From Branchiostoma belcheri (lineage: Eukaryota; Chordata; Leptocardii; Amphioxiformes; Branchiostomatidae): 64,000 nt of DNA. Below the pieces are notes generated by a model, which searched no databases, was not told where the DNA came from, and worked only from the letters and a program-made list of their open reading frames with translations. The translations under genes and the position numbers were made by a program. The stretch lies in contig NW_017802924.1 in the NCBI RefSeq assembly GCF_001625305.1, positions 318,130 through 382,129 of the forward strand, written 5' to 3'. Numbering within the stretch: position 1 is the stretch's first letter; every line of letters begins with the position of its first letter. Shown here one piece after another: positions 24,556-36,737 of this stretch.

Positions 24556-24960
24556 CATGTCTAACTCCCCCCCCCCAGTAATTATAGGACAGCCCCACAA
24601 TTGTAAGCAATTGATCCCAGATGCGGGGACAGCTGTCCCCAATGTGAATCAATGCAGAGGTTGGTGGGGAAAGTCCATTATATATCGAACACAAAAGGTC
24701 CACTGGAGCGACATAGGGACCCCCACTAGGCCCGTTTTCGAACTTGACCTTAGCCTCTACAATGGTAGCTTGGCTATCAAAAATCATGAACATCTGTTTA
24801 AATCTTCTCCAGTTATTTTGCTCACAAGCCACAAACACAAAAAGTCCACTGCAGTGTGACGTACGGACCCCCACGAAGCCCAAACTTGCACTTGGCATTG
24901 GCCTTAACAACGGTAATCTGCCTGCCAAATATCATGGACGTGGAGTAATGCTGTCAACAG
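24556..24960. repeat. Diverged two-unit repeat
   Basis: Two units share AAAAGTCCACTG(C/G)AG, GACCCCCAC and a following CTTGRCCTTRRC-type stretch, about 160 bases apart. A loosely similar stretch rich in AACACAAAAAGTCCA is at 43.8-44.2 kb. No coding content recognised. Confidence 0.35.
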
Positions 24961-25299
24961 TTATTCCGCTAAATCCGCAGTCACCCACAATGCGGCGAGA
25001 CAATTTCATAGTCTTTCTGACGAAGACAATAAATGATAATCAGAAAGTACGTACATGTATATGTCGTACATGTATGCATATGTATTTTGCCTTAACTGCA
25101 GCAGTTATACTAGTATGTTAACTATCTTGAAATATTTGTGAAGTCAATCGGCAATAAAGTGTGTAAAAACTCTTGATGCTTTCTTTAATCATTGATGAAA
25201 ATTAATCTTTAATCTCGTAAAATTTTCCGAGATACGGTAAATGTATTGGTTTTCTTTTGAATTACTATGTAACGTAAATGTATATGTAATTATATTTGA

Positions 25300-25402
25300 T
25301 GTATTGTTATGTCTTATGTACCCTCTCCTGGAAGATTAGCTGCCACCCTTGGGTGGGCAACTAAAGGAGAGTTTTTCCTCAATAAACCTCAATAAACCGC
25401 AA
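25300..25402 (+). mobile_element. Probable retroelement 3' tail
   Basis: CTGCCACCCTTGGGTGGGCA forms a short stem-loop, followed by CTCAATAAACCTCAATAAAC. This resembles the structured, short-repeat 3' ends of LINE/SINE elements. No coding part is attached. Confidence 0.35.
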
Positions 25403-25929
25403 TCTCTATATAATTGCTCTTAAAACAATCACAACAACTATACGTCACTGAATGAGCAAACGATAATGGAACAAAATATTTTATCGATTCTCGTCAACAC
25501 TGAGGTGATTTCTATATTCAACTATTGTCATGACCAACCTCCTTGTTTTATCAAATATGGCTTATTTTTTAACATTTTGTTAGTGTAATCAGTCATATAC
25601 ACGTGGTTTTCGTCGAAATCAGGTTTACTTTTGAAAAATTAATATATTATGTAAGTTAAAACGCAATAATATATCAACCAACATGAATCAAATTTGAACT
25701 AGCGATTCCTACTTTAACAACATTAAACTCAAATAACTAATTTAAGTTTAACGTTATCGTGCTGAAGAAGTTTATCACATGACTTGTACTTTATTTCGTT
25801 GCTTTTTGGCCACCTTGGACCACAGCAAGACAGTTCTAAAATTGAAATTAATTAAAACAAACAAGAGACATTAATATACTAAATACAATAAAACAATACA
25901 TTGCATAAAACATCTGTACAAACAAATAC

Positions 25930-26085
25930 AAAATATTAAGCATGACCAGAATATAAAACAAATTTACAATGATGTCAACTTAACTAACAGTTCAAGAACT
26001 TATCTAGTGTTCAAAAAGGAAAATACATTTAAACAATGTTTCGATCTTAGAGAACACATGTTAGAGAATAATTAACCTTTATTGT
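25930..26085 (+). pseudogene. Possible LINE C-terminal fragment
   Basis: One plus-strand frame reads HDQNIKQIYNDVNL then NSSRTYLVFKKENTFKQCF and stops. The RTY.VFK pattern resembles the segment preceding the zinc knuckle in LINE ORF2 proteins. Short and without the knuckle, so only tentative. Confidence 0.35.
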
Positions 26086-26428
26086 TACATCATACATATA
26101 CTCTGTACGCAAGATGACGTTATCCACACATATATTTAGCTTTGTTAGATCTTTAGTTAAGCTGTAGAAGACCATACAAGAGTCCCTGTACTTTTTTGCT
26201 GTGTCAATAAAGAATCTGTTTCGAATGCCTGGGCAGTTATTTTCCCCCCTCCCTCTTTCCAGAATGAAGCATCATGGGAAAATCAAGACAACGCAAGTCC
26301 GGTCCGTCCAGTCCTTCCAACCTTATTTCTAGACAACAGCCTGATCGCTGGGCGTGTGCTGGTCAACTCGTTATGACATCTATGTTAGCACGTCAGACAT
26401 GTAGTTAGGACCACAGCTTCGTTACAGA

Positions 26429-27168
26429 ATGACTCTTTCCAAAGTGGCTGTGTTGCTACTGGTGCTTCACTGCATCACAGGACGAGGTAAGTTTCTTTTA
26501 TAATTTTTCCACATAAAACTATCAAGTAAACTGTCTGATGACATAAAAACCCGACGAATCGTGAGAATTGCAAAATGGGGATCCCACCTGTTACTTTATA
26601 TACACAATACCAGGGACGCATCAAATTTTTCGATTGCTTTTCTTTAGATTATTGACTACTCAAGCCTATTACACTTGCTCCTTTGAACATTAAGGAACCT
26701 TTTTTAATGTTTTCATGCTTCATTTCGTCCGTAGTACTTGTGTAGTCGGTAATGTGGGTGAGCTCTTATGCAGCCATTATTGCTATGAATATACATGTAG
26801 TCTAAAAATTGTATATTGGAAGGAGCAATGTTCAGTCAATAGTTTCATTGTGTTTAGTTAGCCAAGTAATACAATTGCCTACAACGCCCTATTTTGTGGA
26901 ATATCGTGAAGATATATGTGATGTCCCTTGAAATAGTTTATGCTAAGTCTTTGATCTATATCTGTATCTGCATACACAATATAACCGCCTTTTGTCGTGT
27001 CATGATTATCTTTCTCGTTGTATCTAGAATTAGGGCATCTATTTTAAGTTAAACGTTTTGAGATAGAACGTTCGAATGAACAATAGTTTTAGTGTATTGA
27101 GAGTGTCAAAAAAGCTTGCATTCTTAAACACAATTGTCTGATGTGTGCAGGGGCAAAAGATGTGTGTG

Positions 27169-27228
<60 letters not shown>

Positions 27229-27301
27229 TGTGTGTGTGTGTGTGTTGTGTGTGTGTGTGTATGTGTTGTGTATGTATGTGTGTGTTTGTGTATTTGTGTG
27301 C

Positions 27302-27342
<41 letters not shown>

Positions 27343-28330
27343 TGTATGTATGTGTGTGTGTGTATGTTTGTTTGTGTACGTATGTGTGTATGTGTGTGTG
27401 TGTGTGTGTATGTTTGTGTGTGTGTGTGTATGTGTTTGTGTATGTATGTGTGTGTTTGTGTATTTGTGTGCGTGTGTGTGTGTGTATGTGTGTGTGTGTG
27501 TGCGTGTGTGTGTATGTGTGTGTGTGTATGTTCATGTGTGTGTATGTATGCGTGTGTGTATGTATGTATGTGTGTGTGTGTATGTTTGTGTGTGTGTATG
27601 TGTGTGTGTGTATGTGTGTATGTATGTGTGTGTATGTTTGTGTGTGTGTTCGTGCGTGCGTATGCATGTATGTGTGTGTGTATGTTTGTTTGTGTGTGTG
27701 TTTCAGTTTATTTATTTAACCAGAAGATACACTCAGGTCATTTGACCTGCTTTTCACGTAGATCTGGGTACAATAAAAATGCAGAAACAATACAATGATA
27801 ACAACACAGTACATAGCACATAATAGCCATACAGCAGTACAAATACAATATAATTACAATGAGTTTTTGAAGGCCGTTACAGTTCGGAGCTTTCTCTGTT
27901 CTATCGTGAGCTGGTTCCACAGCACTGGACCCTGGTACTGCAGGCTCCCTTTGTATGCGTTAATGTTTGCCGGTGGAACAACCAGCATGTGAGGGTCCCA
28001 ATTGCTAACTGGTTTACAGCTAACCGCGTCCGTCTGTTCAATTGCAACATTGGGGGTGGCATCCACTTACACATTTCAGACAAGTAAGGCGGCATTTTCT
28101 TGTTTAGTTCCTTAAAAACAGTCACTAGTGTGTTTACTTCCACTCTTCTTGATAGAGTTTCAATACCCGCCTCTGTTAATAGAGTGTCAGTAGGTACTCG
28201 GTCCTGCAAAGTTCTGCCGGTGATGATTCTGGCAGCACGGTTCAGCAGTCTGTTCAGTTGCTGTGTTCTTGTCTTGTTGCAGGTCAGTAGCGCTGGCAAC
28301 CAGGCATGTGTGTGTATATTTGTGTGTGGT

Positions 28331-28385
<55 letters not shown>

Positions 28386-28440
28386 ATATGTGTGTGTGTG
28401 GTGTGTGTGTATGTGTGTGTATGTGTGTGTGTGTGTGTGT

Positions 28441-28486
<46 letters not shown>

Positions 28487-29654
28487 GTGTGTGTGGGGTG
28501 TGTGTGTGTGTGTGTGTATGTATGTGTGTGTGTGTGTACCCTAAACTCTCATTTCTACTTATTAAAGCGCATCGGACCTTTTACAATCAGACTGATCAAC
28601 TACACTGTCTAAACAGTGAAAGTTTAGATATTAAGATTCAATAAAATGTACCCTAAAACGTGCTACTAGTATGTAGCACAATTGAATAACGAGATTTAAA
28701 ACTTGGTTTCAAAACGTAACCAGACAAAGAAGATACTGACACGTCAAGTAGTCTGTTGCTGATAAAATAGCATAAAAAGAAATCTTTTGAGCATTGCAAA
28801 ATTGCAATATTGACACTATCACTACTATTAACTACACTATCAAAAACGTGTAATTTTTTTCACAAATGACTTTTGACAGGTACGTAACATTTCAGTAGGA
28901 AACTCTACAAAATTAGCATTGCTACACTGTTAATAATACATAACTACAGGTCTCAGAGCAGCCAACGGTGACGAAGGGTCAACATATACAACTGACGACA
29001 TAGAAAGTTCACAAATCAGCAAAGAAGATCACGAAAGCGACAACATACACGACGTACTTCGGCAGATGGGCATCTACATTGACGATGACACAAATCAAAA
29101 ACATTTGGACGATAAAAAGGACCAAGGTAAGGTTTAGTCATGACTACTAAAAGTTCTGTCTGTAAATAAAATTTATTGCACAATAAGGCATCAGATATTA
29201 TTGCACAATATGGCATCTACTGGTATAATATAGCAAGTTGAATAAACATACACTACAAAACAGTCTGCTTAGTGTTAAGAATCACTGCATGTCCCTGCAA
29301 CTATAATGTATCAAATGAATTAAAATGAGTGACATGTGTTCAATATCTGATGAAAATGATATCGTGTCACGAATACAACATAATGGAAACCTTGGGTGAT
29401 AAAACAAAACGCAAAAGGACATGTATCAAGCGGTAGAAAGTTCATGAAACATCAGTATATGTGGATTGAGAATGTCTATCACAATAGCTGCATGAAGATG
29501 CACACTCGAAGACAAGACACTTGCATTCTTTAACCTAGTTGTCTGATCGTTGTCTATTTGATTGATGTGCTTTGGGCAAACGATACCTTGTCAAAACAGT
29601 AGCCACACTGTTCGACCCAGACTCAAACATACCAATCAAGTACAGTTGCTTTTG

Positions 29655-29750
<96 letters not shown>

Positions 29751-30047
29751 CTGTATCTATCTATCTATCCATCTAATAGTATCTATCTATCCATCTATCT
29801 ATCTATTTATCTCTCTCTATATATATATATAGATAGATAGATAGACATAGCATAAAAAGCAATCTTTTAGATATTTAGATATATATAGATATATATACAT
29901 GTATATGGTCCTGATTGACAAANNNNNNNNNNNNNNNNNNNNNNNNNNNNNNNNNNNNNNNNNNNNNNNNNNNNNNNNNNNNNNNNNNNNNNNNNNNNNN
30001 NNNNNNNNNNNNNNNNNNNNNNNNNNNNNNNNNNNNNNNNNNNNNNN

Positions 30048-30101
<54 letters not shown>

Positions 30102-30104
30102 TAA

Positions 30105-30139
<35 letters not shown>

Positions 30140-30140
30140 T

Positions 30141-30192
<52 letters not shown>

Positions 30193-33100
30193 CAAAAGCA
30201 GCTGTACTTGATTGGTATGTTTGAGTCTGGCGTTTATCTTTAAGAAGTAGAGCAATGCTGTCTCATCTGCATAGAGGGCCGAACAGTGTGGATACTGTTT
30301 TGACAAGGTATCGTTTACCCAAAGCATATCAATCAAATAGACAACAATCAGACAACTAGAGAATGCAAGTGTCTTGTCTTCGAGTGTGCATCTTCATGCA
30401 GCTATTGTGATAGACATTCTCAATCCACAAAAACCGATGTTTCATGAACTTTCTATCGCATGTTACATGTCCTTTTGCGTTTTGTTTTTATCACCAATAT
30501 TGAACACATGTCTCTCCAGCTGATTCTCAAGAAGTAAATGCAGTATATATATATACTAGTAGATATATATACATAGTGACCGTTTAAAGCAATATACCAT
30601 GCAATTTACCTTGAAATGTGCAATGTAGGGTAATAACATGGAAACTTAACTAGACAAGGAAGATATTGACATGTAAACTAGTGGGATAACTAGACAGCTT
30701 TCTGCAGCTGCTGATAAAACAACATACAAAACAAGCTTTTGAGCATTATGAAATAAATTCATTTATTGACACCAAAACCAAATATTATATATAATAATGA
30801 ACGAAAACACGTTATATGACAATAATTTTTAACATGTAACATGTAAGTAGGAAATTCTACGAAGTTAACATTACTATACAGTATAGCAATATTAACTTTG
30901 CAAAATTCCTACTAAAAAGGTTACCTGTCAAAATATATTGGCATATAACGTGTTTTCGTTCATTATTATATATGATCATCATCATCAGGTCGGGCGAATT
31001 GCCCGGACCAAGTCCACTCTTTCTCGCCATGCCGCTCTAAGATCAAATCTAAATACATGTGTGGATAACATATGATACCTGAGTCTATACATACATGTCT
31101 GGTATTGCAGCAGCCAACAGTGAAGAAGAGTCATCTTATACAACTGACGACATAGAAAATGCACGAGAAGATCAGGAAAGCGACAACATACACGACGTAC
31201 TTCGTCAAATGGGCATCTACATTGACGATGACACAAATCAAAAACATTTGGGCGATAAAAAAGACCAAGGTAAGTTTTTGTTACATCCGAAAAATTTCAT
31301 CAATGAACTTTATTGGACAATGACGACATAGAAAAACTGCTATATATGTACATGTAAAGTTATATAACAAACATAATATTAGAGCGATTTAATGTTCAGA
31401 ATCACTGCATGTTTCTTCTAACATAAAAAATCATGTTTTTATATGCACATACATATGTTCACACGGGGTTCTGGCCACAACTGGTATGCAGAATTGGTCA
31501 AATCTACTCCAGCATTCATACAATGGCTGTGAAAATTTAGTATCCACCTAATGATAAGAATAAGCTTTAATATCAACCAATCAATATTAATATCAATATT
31601 ACCCTATAGACGTCTTCAGTAATTTTAATCTGTGCAATGTTAAATTTCCATTGTTCTTAATTTTTGTATCTTTACCTGTTAGTCAAAACCAAAGAAGCAG
31701 CATCACAAGTCACTGCCTCGGGCGCAGACGACATTTACGACATTCTTCGAGCCAGGGGACTCAATATAGTTGACGATGACGCACATGCAGACAAAAGTAC
31801 CAGAAAGCAAGAAGGTATGAAATCGTTATTTTTCTGTCTTGTTGCCGTCGTATTTTGTCCTTCGTATAGATAACATCACGGAACAACATCCATACGACCT
31901 TATATCTAACATAAGTTTAACCTCATGAAATCCTCGGTTTACCATCTAGACGTCGTCAGTAATAATGATCCACTCAAACTTGACACGTGACCTTACCCGT
32001 TAGTCACCTAATAGGTCACGTGTTGGATGTGAGTGGATTATCATTCCTGAAGAAGACCCTAGGCTAAGTATAAATGAATATACATGTAAGCTTATATCAT
32101 TTTATATTGAAGGGGGTAATTCACGTTTTACCATATTCAATTCAGATATAAATAAGCTTTCCTGAGAAATCAAAATAGATTTTGATCTTTTTTTTCGTTT
32201 CCAGAGCGCGGAGTTCTCATCACGGGTCAAAAGGATGACTCAGCAGACAAACCTATCAACGTCATCAACAACGAGATCTACATTCCCAAACGACTTTGGG
32301 ACAAATGTAACCACTACTTTTTACATAATATTTTAGATAAACTAAGATATCAATCAATGAAGTGAATGTATTTAATGTTAAATGTATGTATACTATCATT
32401 TCATTATTACAGTAGTGAAAATAAAACAAATATTCAGGATCTTGAAGTTCATCTGTGTTGGTAGAAGTCATTATGCAGCAAGTTTAAACTGTAATGTCCA
32501 ACACAAGAAATTGGACTCACCCAAATTTCCGACTGTACAACTCCAGTCTTTGTCAAGGAATGAACAATCCACTGCTTCCGTGACGTCACGCAGATAACAC
32601 ACTTGACTCCGTGAGCAGTGGATCATAGGTTGCAGAAAGTCTGTGGCGCCCCCCGTCTCTGTTGAGGGATGGTTGTAATGCCTTGATGTAGATGGCCTCT
32701 TTAATCCCTCGAGCAAAGAAGTCCGGTTCTAAATCCAAGATTCTTACTTTGTCCAGTGCATTCAGGATATGGCGTCTCAAACGCAACCTTGAAGTAAGAA
32801 TGTCTGCAAATCCACTATCATGATTATCACCAGGAATCTTTATTCTCTGTTGTCATAGACTTTACCAATACGTTTGATTTATCAACCAGAATCAAACACG
32901 TAACATAACGATCATGTTGCAATATTTTCTGAATAAGAACACCTTTCTGTTTTGTCTTGCAGATGTTCGAGAAGGAAAAATCCGCATTATCAACAACATG
33001 ATTAACGTCTACTTACCCCAGCCTATAGACCTGCCAGGAGGCAAAGGTAGAACTACTTGTACTATCATGAAAGTTCATCTGTGTTGGTAGTTACATGTTT

Positions 33101-35227
33101 AAAGTTAAAACTTTTGGTCCAACACAAAAAGTTTTCTCACCTAGAGCTTTCTACCAGTCACTCTGGTCTTCCTCACAGTAGACTGACCCAGTGAAGCTTG
33201 TCACGTGGCTTCTTTGAAGTGTGACGTCAACACTGATACCTTTGACCCGTGTTGATGTCACACTTCAAAGAAGCCACGTGACAAACTTCACTTGGCCAGT
33301 CTACTGAGGAAGAACTTTTTGTGTTGGACCAAAAGTTTTAACTTTAAACACATATAACTACTTGTAATGCTGATGTCCTACGTATGAAATTGCAACTTCT
33401 CAGTTTTGTGTTAATGTTATTTCTTGCCAACCATGTTGCTGTTTGATGTTTTTTTTAAGTAAGAGACGAACAATACGGAACCATGAATTGCATCACTGGA
33501 ACAATTGCGAACTATGATATAAGGAACAGAAAGGGTTCTAAAATCACTTGTTCTGCTTTCTCTTTTTGAACTGACTCAAAATGATACGGCCTAGGAGAAA
33601 ATGTTGTGTTTCCTGTTTCAGTCCTGAACAAATTGGGGTCGGTAGCGGGTATGGAGGGATTCTCTCTTTTTTTTCCTTTTTTTCACCACACTTTGGAGAT
33701 CTCTGGCAATATTAATACAGTTTAACAAAGTTTCTAGGGTCGGTCGGGAAAAGGGAAACACAACATTTTTTCTAGGCCTAAAACAAATGTACATTAGTCA
33801 TGACCCAAGACGGAGAAGGGGGTAAGATACAAAGTCAATTACTTTTGGGACCGCATTCATCTCATTGCAGCGTCATATATTATAGTGAGAAGTAGAAGCG
33901 GGTTGCCCTGAGGTAGGTCCACTTGGTATAAACTATTAGTTCTGTACAAAAAATGTTATCAAAACAAAGCTATTTATTTTCTCAGATGAATATCACGCCA
34001 ATCTGCCCAGTGGCCCCATGACGATTCAGGTGGGGGCCGAGCCTGATACCCTGGGGGACACAAAACTGGAGAAGGGGAAGGCCGTCCTCCCTAGCGTCGT
34101 GTTGGGAAGGATCGCGAAAAGAGACACAACGTCGACTTCAGATGAAGATATTGGCACTGTAGAAAGAAGTAAGGTGCTTTTTATATTACGGTAGTCTGGA
34201 ATTGTACAGCCTTCATGTTATTGCCCAGCTATATTCATATCTCAGTGTAGATTGTACGCAGTACGATAGTAAACAGTATAAAATAAAGCAGTAAACCAGT
34301 TTTCTAGCTAATCCTTTGCCCCATGTAGTATTTCAAAACGTGTTGTTCCCAAACATATTTTGGAAGGCATTCAACTTCGTTGAATTCCAAATATAGGCAC
34401 AGCTGGGCCACGATTTGGAATGTTCCATAAGGCCACAGCAAGTAATTTTTATGGATGACATCAGCACGCGCATTAATTTTCGCCTGATTTGGGAAAAAAA
34501 AAACAAGAAATTTTGTTGCCTTCTGACAGTGGTCAACATGTCGAAAATGGGTAAAGATGTCCGTTGCCATGCCGGAAGGTGGATGGCAGATAACTATGAA
34601 GAGAGGAGACAAGGAAAGACTCTGATTTAATGTGTTGTTTCTTTAATACTTTGATGCAGTAATATGTGATGCTGGCTGTGTACTAGTATATGTGATGTTC
34701 CCACTGAATCAAAACCATTTGTACAATGGTTGAGTCAAAATTTTAAAATGTAGGAACCTTGTTTTTTCGGCCCGTCTTGTTTTTTTCGCCCGCTCGCATT
34801 AGATTTGGAGTCTGCGGAGGATGTCATTCATAAAATGTACTTGCTGCGGCCTAACATGGCTTACGACGCTGTGAAGCATACTTGCCTGTCAAATAAGCCT
34901 TGTTTGTTTGTCAGTCTGCATGTGTATGCGTATGTATCTATGTGTTTAGATTAGGGTCAGAATCAAAATACTTGATTATAAAACACGAAATACAGACGCA
35001 CTCAACTAAGTCATTCCAAATCATGTTTTGGAACAGAACACGTTTAAGAACAACAGCCCATATGTTTCGTGTTTCGTGATAGGAACACTATAGTAAGACC
35101 ACAACCATGAAATATTTTAACAGAATCTTTCTTTATGCTTGTAGATAAACGGAGCGAGAAAGCTGACACATCAGAACGTAAAAAAGAAGAGGAGGACGTC
35201 GGATTAAAAGAACAACACTACGACTGA
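26429..35227 (+). CDS. Uncharacterised secreted acidic protein with duplicated exons (~325 aa)
   Basis: Eight exons fit one reading frame: 26429-26486, 28950-29126, 31111-31269, 31683-31814, 32205-32306, 32963-33046, 33986-34168, 35145-35227 (TGA). Every intron is GT-AG and phase 1. Exon 1 is a signal peptide (SKVAVLLLVLHCITG). Exons 2 and 3 are near-identical duplicates: both encode TTDDIE, then SDNIHDVLRQMGIYIDDD and TNQKHL. Exon 4 is a diverged third module (ADDIYDILRARGLNIVDDD). Exons 5 and 6 share an INN..I.(I/V)Y(I/L)P pattern (NVINNEIYIP; IINNMINVYLP). Exon 7 has a dibasic AKRD; exon 8 is charged (ERKKEEEDVG). There are no cysteines outside the leader and no transmembrane helix. AATAAA follows at about 35579. 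I do not recognise the family. Secretion is inferred from the leader, and the expression level and role are unknown. Confidence 0.75.
27158..27702 (+). repeat. Long (TG)n microsatellite
   Basis: About 540 bases of TG with scattered TATG, TTTG and CG interruptions, in intron 1 of the secreted-protein gene. The long Cys-Val and His-Thr open frames on either strand are artefacts of the repeat. Confidence 0.95.
27760..28300 (-). pseudogene. Non-LTR retrotransposon C-terminus, minus strand
   Basis: Minus-strand frames give LNRLLNRAARIITG, LLTEAGIETLSRRVEVN, FKELNKKMPPYLSE. After a frameshift near 28050 they give KGSLQYQGPVLWNQL and RTVTAFKNSL. This is the standard C-terminal stretch after the reverse transcriptase of LINE ORF2. 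The fragment lies between two TG arrays, 27158-27702 and 28305-28540. Confidence 0.8.
28305..28540 (+). repeat. (TG)n microsatellite
   Basis: About 235 bases of TG with TATG variants, immediately beside the LINE fragment in intron 1. Confidence 0.9.
29332..30513. repeat. Large palindrome in intron 2 of the secreted-protein gene
   Basis: Left arm 29332-29840 and right arm 30048-30513 are inverted copies. GACATGTGTTCAATAT, GTTCATGAAACATC, GATTGAGAATGTCTATCACA and CAAACATACCAATCAAGTAC recur as reverse complements on the right. (CTAT)n at 29657-29815 pairs with (GATA)n at 30100-30192. The right arm has about 45 extra bases near 30230-30275. The centre is unresolved (Ns). Confidence 0.8.
29923..30047. 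other. Assembly gap (125 N)
   Basis: A run of 125 Ns at the centre of the palindrome, between AT-rich microsatellites. Its true length is unknown. Confidence 0.99.
32586..32830 (-). pseudogene. Penelope-like element, C-terminal endonuclease tail
   Basis: Minus-strand translation includes LDLEPDFFARGIKEAIYI and LQPSLNRDGGRHRL, then TYDPLL. This is the characteristic end of the GIY-YIG endonuclease region of Penelope-like retroelements. The reading frame opens only shortly upstream, so the copy is 5' truncated. It lies in intron 5 of the secreted-protein gene, antisense. Its 3' flank runs to about 32440 and contains AAGTTCATCTGTGTTGGTAG, which recurs at 33070 and 62200. Confidence 0.75.
33066..33362. 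mobile_element. Hairpin element related to the Penelope-like 3' flank
   Basis: Inverted arms carry AAGTTAAAACTTTTGGTCCA, CACAAAAAGTTTT and GAAGCCACGTGAC, with their reverse complements on the right and a centre near GATACCTTTGACCC. The left end adjoins AAGTTCATCTGTGTTGGTAG. It lies in intron 6 of the secreted-protein gene. Confidence 0.65.
34428..34854. mobile_element. Hairpin MITE, 'ATGGATGACATCC' family, copy D
   Basis: The left end AAGGCCACAGCAAGTAATTT continues into TTATGGATGACATC. The right end reads GATGTCATTCATAAAATGTA then CTTGCTGCGGCCTA. The arm sequence CAGCAAGTA is specific to this copy but is matched between its own two ends. It lies in intron 7 of the secreted-protein gene. Confidence 0.75.
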
Positions 35228-35614
35228 CATGTCTCAACACTGGAAAAGAGTCCACACAATGTGGTCTAACCGTGTGTTGGATTCTGTAAAGTTTTAAAGT
35301 GATTGTAGAACTGCTAATGAAGCATCGAATCAATAATTAAGTGAGATACAATAATACTGTTAACGACATTTGTTAGGGAATATAATTGGTGTATGGAACT
35401 GTTATACTGATCATTATTGTATCCGACATAACAAGGTGATGTAAATGCAGACCATTGGAATATGGCGGAATATAGATCTGTATCATTGACTAAGCAATGT
35501 ACAGAAATGGATTCGCATGCCTTTTTCTAGGTCTGACATATTTCGATGGACAAGAAGCGTATGAATTAACAAATGATGAATAAAAAAGTTAAAAAAACCT
35601 TCAAACACTGTGCA

Positions 35615-36285
35615 CTTTTCCCCCACCCTGTACTATTCTGTACCATCCCCAGTATTGGTGCTGATGTGCTATCCCCCACCCTGTACTATCCTGTACCATC
35701 CCCAGTCTTGGTGCTGATGTGCTATCCCCCACCCCGTACTATTCTGTATCATCCCCGGTATTGGTGCTGATGTGCTATCCCCCACCCTGTACTATTCTGT
35801 ACCATCCCCAGTCTTGGTGCTGATGTGCCATCCCTCACCCTGTACTATTCTGTACCATCCCCAGCCTTCGTGCTGATGTGTCATCCCTCACTATGTACTA
35901 TTCTGTACCATCCCCAGTCTTGTTGCTGATGTGCTACACCCCACCCTGTACTATTCTGTATCATCCCCAGTCTTGGTGCTGATGTGCCATCCCTCACCAT
36001 GTACTATTCTGTACCATCCCCAGTCTTGTTGCTGATGTGCTATCCTCACCTTGTACTATTCTGTACCATCCCCAGTCTTGGTGCTGATGTGCTATCCCCC
36101 ACCCTGTACTATTCTGTACCATCCCCAGTCTTGGTGCTGATGTGCCATCCCCCACCCTGTACTATTCTGTACCATCCCCAGTCTTGGTGCTGATGTGCCA
36201 TCCCCCACCCTGTACTATTCTGTACCATCCCCAGTATTGGTGCTGATGTGCCATCCCTCACCATGTACTATTCTGTACCACTTGG
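35615..36285 (+). repeat. 53-bp minisatellite, about 12 copies
   Basis: Unit: CCCCACCCTGTACTATTCTG, TACCATCCCCAGTCTTGGTG, CTGATGTGCTATC. The period is 53, not a multiple of three, so it is unlikely to be coding. It begins about 35 bases after the AATAAA of the secreted-protein gene. Confidence 0.92.
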
Positions 36286-36737
36286 TGGTGTCTTATCTTA
36301 TAATGTCATATCTAAAAGGACTACATATACAACACAACAATGATGTCCACATAACATTCTTCCATTTGTAAGTCATGCCATACGTATGACAAATTGCCAC
36401 CAAGACTTCAATACCCTTCAACAATGCAATCTGGACAAGAAAATACATTGCATACATTTGAAGGTAAGGTAGCTATTTGAAGGAAAGTAGCAATACATAA
36501 TCATGCTCCAGTAATTTGACTTGGAAACTTGTCCCTTTACATCAAAATAAATAAGATGTAGACATTCAGTGATTCAAAACACTTCAGCTTGTTAAAAGAG
36601 CTTGTCACAGGTAAGGCACTAAGCAAAGGGGGATGATTGCAATGGGTTCAGACAACCGAAAAAAGCTTTAAATTTTTTCCAAGCAGTCTTCATTATTTCT
36701 GTAAATAATTTCATCAGGTTGGTAAACGACTGAATAG
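36286..36737. other. Unassigned intergenic sequence
   Basis: No exon, RNA gene or clear repeat recognised between the minisatellite and the following hairpin element. Confidence 0.3.

Noticed and set aside
27089..27798. Long open frames of Cys-Val or His-Thr repeats on both strands
   Set aside because: They are translations of the TG microsatellite and exist in several frames at once.
30200..30336. Minus-strand stretch reading LYADETALLY, similar to the reverse-transcriptase YADD box
   Set aside because: Only about 50 residues before a microsatellite, no flanking RT motifs, and part of it is absent from the other palindrome arm.
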